NCBI GenBank assembly: GCA_018398805.1
Contig: JAGFBZ010002129.1
Location: 372,001-436,000, forward strand
Direction of reading: 5' to 3'
Length of the DNA stretch: 64,000 bases
Origin: Hirundichthys speculiger
Taxonomy: Eukaryota > Chordata > Actinopteri > Beloniformes > Exocoetidae
Part shown: in pieces, positions 53,310 through 64,000 of the stretch
Layout: each line of letters starts with the position of its first letter
Position numbering within the stretch: position 1 is the first letter of the stretch
Notes under the pieces: model-generated
Database searches by the model: none
Told to the model about the DNA's origin: nothing
The model's input: only the letters and a program-made list of their open reading frames with translations
Program-made: the position numbers and the translations under genes

Positions 53310-53909
53310 CGGTGGTACCTCTACTTACAAAAGTCTCTACATACGAAATTTTCAGGTTACGAAACGCCTCAACGGCAAAATATTGCCTCTTGTTACGAAA
53401 GAAATTTCAGGATACAAAAGGCAAAAATACAGTACGCACTGCTACTCGCAGCTCCCAAAGTTTACCGAACGTAAACATACTTGTCAGCTCTGCATCTCAG
53501 TTTGAAAGCGGTGCGTCCGAGCTGCTCTGCCATTGGCTATCGCTTAGCATCTTCCTGGCATCCTAGGAGGGCCCCTTGTCTGTATGAGCGTAACCCAGAA
53601 ACCCAGATAAACAAACAATTTTTACCTCCGCCAAGGAGGTTATGTTTTCGCCGGCGTTTATCTGTCTGTCTGTCTGTCTATCTGTCTGCGCTCTCCGAGT
53701 TCTTTTCTAGTTCTAACATGTATTTCGTACAGATTTTTATGTACTTTCATGTATTATTCAGAATTTATAAAAAAAAAAATATATGTTTGAATTTTGGGGG
53801 GCATGGAACGGATTAGGGCATTTACATGGAAAATGCACCTACTTACGAAATTTTTTAGGATACGAAACTACTTCCGAAACAATTAATTTCGTAAGTAGAG
53901 GTACCACTG
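53310..53909. mobile_element. Tc1/mariner-superfamily element with embedded repeat (600 bp)
   Basis: The left end begins CGGTGGTACCTCTACTTA and the right end is AAGTAGAGGTACCACTG. They are inverted repeats flanked by TA on both sides (53308-53309 and 53910-53911). Additional inverted ATACGAA and TTACGAA motifs lie just inside. The centre holds a different repeat, TACCTCCGCCAAGGAGGTTA, with a TCTG microsatellite (53660-53688). No transposase is encoded. Confidence 0.82.
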
Positions 53910-55129
53910 TATTGACTTCTGAGCTGTGATGGTGTGATCATAGTCATATACAAAGAGAATATGTCTTCTTGTGCTCGTGTAGATTGTACTAAAAGACCAC
54001 CGTGACTGGTCGTGACTGGTCTAGAAAGATCTGAGCACGAAGGAGGGTGCGTAGCTTAGCCATGTTAACCATGGCAGTCATTTCGTGTCGCCGATGAAAC
54101 AACATCAGAGCCTGGAGATCCTGCTACCGGATGATTTACCGCAGGTTCCAGCACACTTCCAGCTGGAAAAGTCCTGAAATGATTACCAGCTGTGTACGGG
54201 TTGACACCCTGAGCTGTTGACCGGGAGCTCGCTTGGCTCCGAGCTGAGAGTGCCTTCAGCCAAGTCAGGCAACAGCTCCACATAAGACCGACAGCGTTGC
54301 TTTGATAATGGAGGTGAACTGCTCACGGTGTGTCCTTCCAGGACACTTGGAAGCGTAGTAACTTAGGGTCCTGGCACCATCGTGGACATCCACAGTTAAA
54401 CAGACAATGCGTTCAATTTATTTTGAACGCATGCACAGTTTTAGAAATCTATGTACCCTCTGTTTCATAGATGATGCCTGTGACCCTATGACATGTTTTT
54501 TTAAAGTGATTTCTCACTTGTCTCTTCGTATTCATAATGAAGAAACCGCAATCATAAAACTATTCAGAATCTTTTTAAGATTGCAACTATTTGAATCATA
54601 TTCTCATAAATAAAACACAAATTAAACATTATACATATGACTTTAACTCATATGAGAATAGACATATTTTTTAAATTTACAATATATTTTATTTATGGAC
54701 AACTTAAGATGAATATGCACAAATGCTAACTTGTACATGCGCATTGTTTTTGACAGCTGTCTCACTCCATCAGGAGAAATAGAGAGAAAAAAAGAAGAGG
54801 AGCAGAGGCTCATCTTTCTCCATGATACGTTACGAAACAAATACGGACAACTGAAAACGTGTATTTGTCTTTCTCTGAGTAACATATTACTTCACTACAC
54901 GATTAATAAAACAGAATGGAGGTGACATTCTTTCATATGGATTATTAGTGCGCAGTAGTGATGGGTATCATTAGGACTTCACTGGTAACAGTAGTGGTAC
55001 CAAATAAATCTTTTTCTCCCCTTTTCTCCGTATCGTCATAAATTGGGACAAAAGCAGCATTTTTATTCTCATTATGCTTTTTATGCTCTCATTTAATACT
55101 AAAAAGATTTTTTAAAAATCGTGTGGGCG

Positions 55130-55750
55130 ATACTCTTTACTCCACCTTGAGCAGCAATAACCTCAGTTTCTCTGAGATTTGGAGGAATTTTAGTCTTCTG
55201 TCAAACATTGCTTCATTTCATTGAGGTGTTTGGACCATCATCCTCTGCTGAGGATCCACCACAGCACCTCAGCTGTGTTGAGGTCCAGACTTTCAGCAGT
55301 TCTGATGTAGGAGTTCATGGTCTACCCAGGAGATGTGACTGCAGAGCAATCAAAATCATCACCGCTCCACTATCCTGTTTCACAGTGGGTTCTTCTGCTG
55401 AGACGTTTGATTTTTTTGTCAGATTTCATGCTTGGTTTTAAGCCCAAACACCTCCACTCTGATCTAATATGCTCCAGAACTTTTGTCCTTTGTTCACATG
55501 CAGTTTTGCAAACCCCACTTGTGCTTCCGTGTTCTTTTTACACAGAAGAGCTTTTCTCCTGGCAACCCTTCCAAGCAAACCTCGCTTGTTCAGTCCTCTC
55601 GGAGTTGTGCTGCCATGAGCATTTATCATCAGTGATGCCGCTCAGTTTTGTTTGTTTCCTCCTTTGTTCTCTTGAGCATTTCATGGCCTGTCCTTGGGGT
55701 AAATTTGCATGTTTCTACAACTCTTTCCAGATTAGCGTGTAGCAACAATT
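55130..55750 (-). pseudogene. Tc1-like transposase relic (minus strand)
   Basis: The minus-strand frame 55629-55438 reads LNKRGLLGRVARRKALLC, then EAQVGFAKLHVNKGQKFWSI, the linker between the DNA-binding and catalytic parts of a Tc1 transposase. Plus-strand matches continue on both sides (from about 55130). Degenerate, no inverted repeats located. It is in the opposite orientation to the relic at 48290. Confidence 0.75.
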
Positions 55751-57469
55751 CCTTTTCTAAGCTTATGTTTTTTCATTAGTATTGTGTTAACCCCAAACCT
55801 GAATTCTCCAGACCAGCAAACAGCTAAAATATTGTTTGTACAAATGTGTTTATAGACGTCTCTACACCTGCTGACGATCAAATCCATGTAGGGCTGCCCT
55901 CTTAAATCCTATGGAAGTAGGAAGAGGGTACTTAGTGTTGACCACATGACTTTTTTTTTTCGTCTTTTTGATTTTCTTTTTAGTGGATGAATAATGGCAA
56001 ATGATAAAAATTACATGGAGTTGTTTTTTTCAGAGGTTGTCTTTGCCTCATACCGAGACCCGATGCGATCAGATGATTTATATTGTGTTTATACACGATA
56101 AACCAAATCAAAGGTATGGGTATTAACGTTTGAACATGATTTAAATAGTCTCAGGGTTTCAAGTTGCTGATTAGCACTATTACATCATTACTCAAAGGTT
56201 CCCGGATCAAATCCCATCTGGGGCCTTTCAGTTTGCCTCGTTGCTTCCTTCCAAAAACACGCAGGGTTGTTTGGCCATTCTGGATCAAATAAATAAGGAA
56301 CTATTTGATATTCATGTATCATTTGTCCTCAGAAAATGAATGCTGCACAGAGAAACGATAGACAGAAGCGAGGTGAGCTCTTTGTGCCAGGCAGACTTGT
56401 CATCCCTCAGGCAAAACTCAGTCACAAGAGAGCAGACAAGCTGCCTGCAAGAATCAGAGAAAAAGGGAGCGATAAAGGCTCTTCTGATCATCTGAACGCA
56501 TTATATTTTAACACACAGGAAAAAAAAAGGCTTTTATAAACGGATTTGCATATGGGGGAGTGGATATGTGGCATTTAGACATCTTGTTGGCGTTTTAGCT
56601 CTCACTCCTTCCCTCTCTCGCTCTCTCTCTCAGTGAGATGGAAACAAAATAAGCATCAGCAGGGAATACTTGTACACAAATATCTGCATGCATATTGAGC
56701 GAAGGGACCTTTCTCATGGATGCACGGTCGCAAACATGATTGAGCAGTCATAAATAATGGATTTATTCTCAGTGAGCATAAGTCAAAGGGGCTTGATGAG
56801 TCATGTGAAATGGAGGCGCAATGTGAGTAACGAACCGTACTTCGTAGACATCCAGAGAAGAGCTGAAGGGAGGATGTCATGTGGTATTTCCTCTCCGTCT
56901 CCCTTCCTCACGCTCCGACATCTCACTCTTCCCTCCCCAGCATCACCTCCTGTTTCATTCTTCTGTCTTCTGTCTTTTGGCCCCGTCTGAACCGGAGATT
57001 CTCACAGGACGAAGATTTTTAAAAGGTGGCTTCAAACTGTGAATTTAGTTTTCAAACACATGATGTGGCCACACGTTAGCTAATTTCCCAGTTTGATTAC
57101 AGGGTATATGCTGTTCTCTTCTCTCTGCGTCCAATAACCCAATGTGACAAAGCCCCTGCTAGCGTAGCTTAGCACAGACACTGGTAGTGGATTGCTACAC
57201 CTAGTATAAGTGACAAAAAAAAAAAAAAGAGACACTTATCTACATTTTGATTTCTGCTGGAGAGCTGGCAGAAGAAGCAATCGTTAGTTGAAGGTGAAGG
57301 CCACCAACCGGCTGCAGTCTGACCGCTGCTGAAGCCCTTGTTACAACGCACCTTGCCTCAGTCGTGCTGCTAGTGATGGATCGCCACGGTAACCCCAGTG
57401 GAGCTCAAATGGTGCTCTGGCAGTCCTTGTTTCCACCTCCTTTCAGATGCAGTTTTGGTTGTAACATCT

Positions 57470-57730
57470 GAAATGAGGATGGGATGGCAGATTCAGTCAG
57501 AATTAATCTGAGATAACGTTAGTATGAGCTAACATATGCTGAAATAGCTAGTTTACGGTAGCTCAGGTAAGCTGAGCACCGTTCCAGCTGACTGCCAGGC
57601 TTATTTGTTCTGCACATTTACTTGTTTGTTTAAATAAGAAAAGGTGGCGACCCCGTTGGTCCAAAAAAAATCCACTCTTCAGAAACCTGTGAGTGACATC
57701 ACTAAGGGTTTGTCCAGTTCTTTTGATACA
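57470..57730. repeat. Repeat family copy 2 (with 28430 and 62815)
   Basis: GATTCAGTCAGAATTAATCT, then ACGTTAGTATGAGCTAAC, GACTGCCAGGCTT, CCTGTGAGTGACATC and GGTTTGTCCAGTTCTTTTG parallel 28480-28680. Confidence 0.6.
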
Positions 57731-57887
57731 GTCTGTGGTCAGATCAGGTTATTGGATGCAGAGAGTAAAAGAGCGTATTCACCATCTGGCAAATAAGCTT
57801 CCCAGATATTCCTGAAATGTTGGTGTATCCCTTTAAGAGACAAGCAGTCCTGGACACACCACTGGCAAGAAAAGATAAGCAGGTTCT

Positions 57888-57890
<3 letters not shown>

Positions 57891-57921
<31 letters not shown>
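57891..57921. repeat. T31 homopolymer
   Basis: Thirty-one T. It produces a false poly-Lys frame on the minus strand. It may be a reverse-oriented poly-A tail of a processed insert, but no source was identified. Confidence 0.9.
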
Positions 57922-57922
<1 letters not shown>

Positions 57923-59120
57923 TTGTTATGACTCATTTTGGACTGAGTCACATGGAGCGGAGGGCAGCCCTCAGGTCCACCTGCCAAACCCGACAGCCAG
58001 CAGTGAATCACTCTGCTTCCTGACATCATCGGCTGCTATTCTGTTTCTGATTTAGATCAGCAGGAAATAAAGGCACGCCAGTTTATATACTAAGATGTTA
58101 ATAAATACCCTTCTTTGGCCCGTTTCAGTGTCAGTGACAGCCTGTCTGATTTTATCTGTAATTAATACATTAATACAATACGTGTCTTTCAAAGAAGCCC
58201 CCTCCTTCCATTTTTTTTTTCTTAGCAACAAAGCTACTCTCGTCACCGTTCCCTGACAGGCCACATCCCTTTTAGATCACAAGCTGAATGATGGGAGCAT
58301 CTCATCAGCCAGGTTAGACAGCCTTTTGGTCCTACTGTGGTTTGCACATCAAGTCCAGAGCAGTACCATTTAGACTTTAGACTTTAGTGATTTATTTTTC
58401 TATGGAGTAGCCTCTCTCTCCTGAAATCTGCAGACCATATATGCCACCCTGCGTGGCATATATGGCCAGCGATAAATATCTATGACGTCTCAAAAAAGAA
58501 AAAGCATCTTTGACATTTCATCAGTTCATTGGTTAAAAATGAACTTGTTCACCCTCCTCAATATTACAAATCCTCATGATTTGGTCCCGCTTGATTTGGC
58601 AGCTCTCATGATTACCATGGTAACAGCAAGTGCGCTTTAATAATACATCAAACGCTATTTGAGCAGCTTTGTCAAACATGTAGCAGAAGCGCAGCTCATG
58701 TACGCGTTTTGCGGCGGGGCCGCGCTCCCGTTGTTTCACAGAGAAAAGCAGGTACCGCTCACGCTTTGACGGCACCTCAGGGTGAAGAGCAAACAGATGA
58801 GACGAGAGGAAAATGATGCCCCTGTGGTATTGCGCTCATCAATCTTCTCTTACGCATTAGCGAGAAACTCATATCCATCTTGGGAACGGCAGGCTCTTCC
58901 ACTACTTGATACAACCAACCGTTTGTTTTTTTTCGAGAATATATCAGTTGACGTGACGTGAGGATTCTCGTCGAGGTGCTTATTTATAATGTTTAACAAA
59001 GGAACTCGCGAACAGAGAACTGCTAACTTGTGCAACTTTGGTGATATTAATGGCACACCAGACGCCCATCTGAGAATAGCAGGGGGATGATTAAAAACAA
59101 GCTTCACAGAGCAAAGGGGA

Positions 59121-59148
59121 TTGTGTGTGTGTGGTGTGTGTGTGTGTG

Positions 59149-59180
<32 letters not shown>

Positions 59181-59181
59181 C
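59121..59181. repeat. (GT)n microsatellite, about 60 bp
   Basis: GT repeats with two interruptions. They create apparent Cys/Val-rich frames. Confidence 0.95.
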
Positions 59182-62100
59182 GGATGCTGTATCCGTTCAG
59201 GGCCCCGGAGGCTTGGAAGCTCCAGAGATCTGTGCTGGCTCACTCTCTGCAGCCCCTTGGCGTCTCATTGCAGCTTTATGTAAGAGCGCACGCACACACA
59301 GATGTGCAGAATCAGACATGCACGCCGGATTATACGTGTTTTCCCTCTCCTCCTCCCTCTCGAGCCCCTTCCTTGCCTTCTGCTCGATGATGCTTCGACA
59401 AAGCAACGTAAACAGCCATACGCAGGGACAGCCAGTCCTGCGAATCTGTCTCTCTAAATAGGCCGGACTGCATCTGACGATGTTAGCAAAGGGATGCGTG
59501 AAACATAAGGTGTTCAGAGCTCCGCGTGGCACAAGGGATTATGAAGATCATACGAAACAAGTCACATCTGAAGTCCAACTCATATGCTGGGGAGATGAAT
59601 AAATAACAGCTCTTCTACCATGTGTTGTTACAAACTATAAAACTATTTGTTGCTAAGCTGTCCTGCAGGTGATGACAACATTTATTAATGGAGCAAAATT
59701 GCATTAATCATCCATTTTGTTTAGAGCCAAGCACAGGAAGTTTGTCTTATGTGTTCTACACATCTGCGTGTGATGCGGGACGATATGGACACAGATGGAT
59801 TTGGACTCAGTCGGTGTACAAAGTACAAATGTCAGAGCATGGCACCAGCATGGCACCGGTCCAGAACAAGCATTATGGGACAGTCAGCGCATGGGTGATG
59901 GAGCATAAAGTCGTCATTTGGGAGTGTGTGGGTTTGTGGAGGTCAGCACTTTGTTACACTTCTATTTCCACTGGGGTGATCAAACCTATACACTGAATAA
60001 ATACAGTATACATGCTGATTCTGATCACTTTCACGTTTCAGATTAAGAATGACTTTTTTTGTTCAGGTTTTAATTTAAAATGTATCTCAGAAAATCTGAT
60101 TACAATGCAAGTTTCCAAGAAGATTTGATCACTGAGGCATTCAGAGATGATCTGAGACACTTGTGTCCACATTTGCTTTGTTGACTGAATACAAAAGCAT
60201 CTTTGGACAGATAAGGGAGCTGCCTAATAACTAACATCATCAGCTTGGGCTTTTTAGAATTTCCATGTGAACGATTGCAATAAAGCTCTTTGTCGTTTGG
60301 CTTCTTCGTGTTTGTGACAGATCCTTCTTTGCCTTCTAAGCTTACACACTCTCAGTTGTATTATAGATATCCTCTGCTGAATAAAAGTTTGGAGAAAAAA
60401 AATCTTACTCAGCTTGCATTTCCTGCTTCTTTTTCTTTGATTTTTTTTTTTTCTTATTTTGTTTCATCAACTTATGCTTGGTTATTTCCAGTTGTTTAAA
60501 CATAATAATGCATTTGGTGTTTTCACATGCATGTTGATTTGTCATATTTTATCACTAAAGACACATTTGGACACACATTTTAATCCCAGGTGTGAACACA
60601 CGAGCTACACGGTGGCCACTTCTGATCACATTTCCTTCAGTGCTTTCTAATGCCAGGTCCAAAGGGGGTCTTAAGTTCAAATGCATCTTCTTTGGGTTCA
60701 AATCACAACCCACGTGCTTATCATTTGACACTTTGTGACCTTCATAGCTATTACCTGAAGACCTGGCAGCGCAGCTAGGGAGATGTGTAAGAAAACGTGG
60801 CCTTAAACTGAAGTTATTTCCTTTGCTGTCTGTTACTGATGAGCTCAGAGGAAGCTAGTTGTTGAATCTCCTCTTTGTGCTGCTTCACGGTGTTTTAAAC
60901 TGTAACATTGGTCCGGTTTATGAAGGCGCAGTCAGTCTCTCTGCTGTTTCAAAGTGTGAAATCGCCTTCAGTTACATGTGACCAGTGAAGCATTTTTTTT
61001 GTTTTGTTTTGCATTGCCACATTCTCTCTCTCACGTCTTTCTGTCTTTTTGGAGGTTTTGGAGCAGCATCAGTGCCAGCATGCAGGCTGATTATGAGGCT
61101 TTAATGTTCCACTTTGCTGTTTCAGATGGCGTGTATATGTATGTGATGATGGGGCAACACACACATGAACTCCCAGCACAAAAACAATGTGACATCAGCC
61201 ATCATCAGACCTCCCGTGCTGGTCCGTCTCCCTCTCCCTGAGTGGACGGGAGCAGTCTGGCGTTCAGGCTGTCCTCCAATGAAAACAAATAGGGGCCAGA
61301 TCAAGAGATGAATAAGATACAGCCGAACATCTGTGCCTGCGAAGTTGATAAAATGGTTGCTTCAAGTCCTGACTGGGTCATTCTGGTTGTTAAATGGTAA
61401 CTGTGTGCCACCTAGTGATTGTTTTTGTTTTTTTGTTGCTGTTTCTTATGTTCCATCGCTCTCTCATCCCCTCCTTCAAGTCTTTCCACGGTTGTCCCTT
61501 TAGTCCCCGTCCCTCCCGCTGCTCCTCAGATGAAACAAGGCGGGGCCAAACAGCAGCGGGAGACGGCGCTCACGGGAAGAAAGCCACATCGCATTTATGC
61601 ACAGAGCGTCCCGTGTCTCTTGGCAGCTTCACGCCGGCCCTCCTGGTCCCGAGGGGGGCTCGCTTGCTCAAATTAGCTCGGTCTCTGTGGAGTAGAGGGG
61701 TTAGAATGAAACCTTGATAAGAGATATTCTGTATCTCTGTCATGCGCCCTCGCATACTTTTTCTGTCACACCAATTTTCATCTGTTCCTCCATCTCTTTT
61801 TCACTGCTTTCAGTCCTCTGTCTCTCCTCGTCTCCTTTTATCACTGGTAGCCCCCTCTTCCACGCCTCTTTCTCTTCTGTCTGCCTTAATTCTCTTAACT
61901 TTTCACTGCAGTCGATCAGTTTGCTACTGCAGCAGAATTCACCCGGATGATCTGCAATGGGTGGGACCTCAATGCAGAAGGGCCAGTTTTATAACACGAA
62001 CAGACTCGAGCTGTCTCAACTGTCTCAACCTTTCATTCTCCGTCTGCCTCGTTTTCTTGTTTTTCCTCTCCTTTCCTTTTAGGTGTGGCCTCCTCCCTCA

Positions 62101-62814
62101 TCTTCTGCTGTTTTTTTTTTTTTTAACAGTGTGGTGTACTGGCTTCGATTTCTTTTAGAGGACAGCAGGTCCACATTTATGATAGCTACAGGGCAGGTAA
62201 ATGTGAATTTTTACACACCTCATTATGCAAAACTATATGCATAATTATTGGGAAGGGGGTTGAGTGACAGCTGCATATATCTCCTATCTATACAATATAG
62301 AAACAGCAAAGACGATCGCCAACAACCAACTGAGCTCCTCCAATGTTTATCTCATTATTTCAGTTTGTTTTCCTTCTTTTATTTCTTTGTCTTTGGCATT
62401 TTCTTCCTTTTTTATTTAAAGTGATGCACTACTGCTAACAGGTGGTCCAGAAGGCTGGTTTACATGCAGTCGGCTCTGTGGAGACACGGCGGCTGAAAGA
62501 GCTGAGGAAGTCATGGAAATATGGCCGCATGGTGTCAAACAGCTAGTTAGTCGCTGTAGCTACTTAGCACTGTTGGTGAATAAAGACCTGGCAGAGCTCT
62601 ATCATTGTTATTTTAAGGGTATTATGGATGTTGTGTTGTTGCTGTACTAACAGACCCCTGCGACCAGCTCTGGCTTAGCCTGGAGGATGCTGTCTTTGCC
62701 CTTAAATATAAGGCTAGCTAGGGCTAATGAGCCTTCGCCTTTAGCATGTGGGCTGCTACCTCTCTTAGCAGCAGGTTACTTGAGCCCCCTGAACCTTCTG
62801 ACCTGATTTGATCT

Positions 62815-62905
62815 AAGTGAATAGTAAGGTAATATTAGTTAGCATCATAGGTTAGCATGAGTTATGCTAAGCCTGTTGGTCCCTTTTTACCCATTTTTGT
62901 TGTAA
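62815..62905. repeat. Repeat family copy 3 (short)
   Basis: GTAATATTAGTTAGCATCAT, then AGGTTAGCATGAG and CCTGTTGGTCCC match the middle of the family seen at 28430 and 57470. Confidence 0.4.
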
Positions 62906-63899
62906 TTAGGATCGTGCTCATCGACATAATGTTGCAGGAGGCCGTTTATCCCAATTCGGTCTGTCTTTAATTTGGACCTAAAGAGCTTCAAGGAGAGTTA
63001 AATATTGACGTTAGAATCAACAGGTGGACAAAAAAAATTAAAATCGAGATGCGTCTCCATGTGGAAATGCCATTGTAAATGATTTGACTCTCGAAACAGT
63101 TTTCTTTAAACTCATTCGACCTATAATTCAGTTCAGCAACTTACCACTTAGTCCTGCAAATGTCAGGTCAAGGAGAATGTTTTGTCTTGACATTTGCAGA
63201 AAGATGCATTTTTTTTTAAAAAAAAGTCAAAAGGACTTTTAAGTTTGCTGAACAGCTTGTGCTTAGATTGAATCTCTGAAGTTGAGCAATCAAAAGTCAC
63301 AGAATATGAAAGGTCAGTAATATCTGATGATCCGTGCACGGATGCTGAATAGAGATGCACCAACACACAACTTTCCAGTACTGGATTTTTGTAACGCTCT
63401 GGTTATCTAATTTTCATTTTTCTTTTTAGGTTTTTAACTGTCACATGACTTATTTAGTGTATTTTCTATGCATCTTAGAAAGGCTCAGCTTCTCTGTAAA
63501 TAAGGACACATTTCAGCTGACTTTTTTTTTTTTTTTACAATGCAGTCCATTTATGTTTCCAGTAGAATCCATCTCTTGAGCATCTGCTCTCTGTGCAAAT
63601 GGTGCCGTTCTTTCTGTGTCTTACATTTACACACAAGGTTTCATGCACACTCATGTGGATGTGACTGGAGGAACCGCTGGTATTAACTGTATGACTGGTG
63701 AGTTGTAACTTGATATTTACAACTTTGACACTAAGGAATTCATTAAAGCTAAACAGCTTGGCTTTAATGTTTAAGCAGCAGCTGGTCTTATGGAAACTTC
63801 ACTGAGCAGTAAACTAAACAGTGTTCATTACTGAACACCTTTTGAAGAGCCTTTTCTTGCGACATGTAGGCTTCTGCAGAGGCCTCTGGCACCGGCCCT

Positions 63900-64000
63900 T
63901 CAGTCACTCCCACTGTTCGTACAGAAACCCACGGCGAGGCAGCGTTCTAACTTTACGGTCATCGATTATGGAACGGCCTGCCGGAGAAGCTGAAGGGCCG
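63900..64000 (+). pseudogene. LINE C-terminal coding fragment at the window edge
   Basis: The plus-strand frame reads VRTETHGEAAF, a stop, then LYGHRLWNGLPEKLKG. This resembles the end of a fish L2/CR1-type non-LTR retrotransposon ORF2 (GEAAF...WN.LP). The in-frame stop at about 63948 makes it a relic. It continues beyond the window. Confidence 0.7.

Larger units (their letters stand above)
35144..64000 (+). other. vsnl1 intron 2 (continues past the window)
   Basis: No further vsnl1 exon (for example one starting FFPYGD) was found, so the remaining 28.8 kb is treated as intron 2. Transposons inside are listed separately. Long stretches with no recognised content: 35967-38168, 38880-43378, 46421-47416, 48836-52250, 53910-55129 and 55751-57469, plus most of 57730-63840. 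These hold ordinary intron DNA with CT-rich parts (56585-56635, 61400-62120) and simple repeats. Confidence 0.75.

Noticed and set aside
57739..58029. Poly-Lys-containing minus-strand frame
   Set aside because: It comes from the T31 homopolymer.
59087..59461. Cys/Val-rich open frames
   Set aside because: They are translations of the GT microsatellite.
1..64000. CRISPR arrays, rRNA, tRNA or a bacterial-type gene cluster
   Set aside because: No regularly spaced repeats, no tRNA-like cloverleaf and no dense coding were seen; the DNA is clearly vertebrate.

Overview
This window is nuclear DNA of a ray-finned (teleost) fish. Genes are split by GT-AG introns, non-coding DNA dominates, and there are many fish-type hAT, Harbinger, Tc1/mariner, LINE and Ty3/gypsy repeats. 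No bacterial-style operon, CRISPR array, rRNA or tRNA was seen. The only two host genes I can support are rad51ap2 (minus strand, 15279-22551 plus an undefined 5' end) and vsnl1 (plus strand, from about 22.86 kb to beyond the right edge). They lie head to head, as I recall them in human, and their first exons are separated by only a few hundred bases that look like a shared promoter with E2F-type sites.

Left part (1-10750): a nest of transposons. A decayed Ty3/gypsy element (outer element) keeps only integrase pieces (2733-3255 and 8774-9170). These lie between two LTR-like direct repeats of about 0.9 kb (1022-2789 and 9171-10086). A complete 5.5 kb Gmr1-type gypsy element (3256-8773) sits inside the outer integrase core with a 5-bp target duplication. 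Its domain order is gag, protease, integrase, reverse transcriptase, RNase H: integrase comes before reverse transcriptase, as in Ty1/copia. Its gag contains a SCAN-like capsid region. The two LTRs are almost identical, yet pol carries several frameshifts. A separate hAT-like element with a visible 6-bp duplication (1112-1977) interrupts the left copy of the outer repeat; the right copy preserves the empty site.

Middle part (10751-23185): intergenic DNA, then rad51ap2. One giant coding exon (frameshifted once near 18.87 kb) is followed by two short exons encoding the C-terminal RAD51-binding-type motif. Rad51ap2 is a RAD51 partner in meiotic recombination.

Right part (23186-64000): vsnl1 intron 1, the first coding exon (34982-35143, the first 54 residues of the myristoylated neuronal calcium sensor VILIP-1), and over 28.8 kb of intron 2. 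The remaining coding exons were not found and should lie to the right. These introns are full of small DNA transposons whose ends and target duplications can be read directly: a hAT-type element carrying a MADF domain (25628-26246), a hAT with a BED finger (31074-31855), adjoining MITEs (32166-32838), a Harbinger MITE splitting another repeat (43919-44394), two Tc1/mariner- or pogo-type elements (38169-38879, 53310-53909), two Tc1 transposase relics, and a LINE fragment at the right edge.
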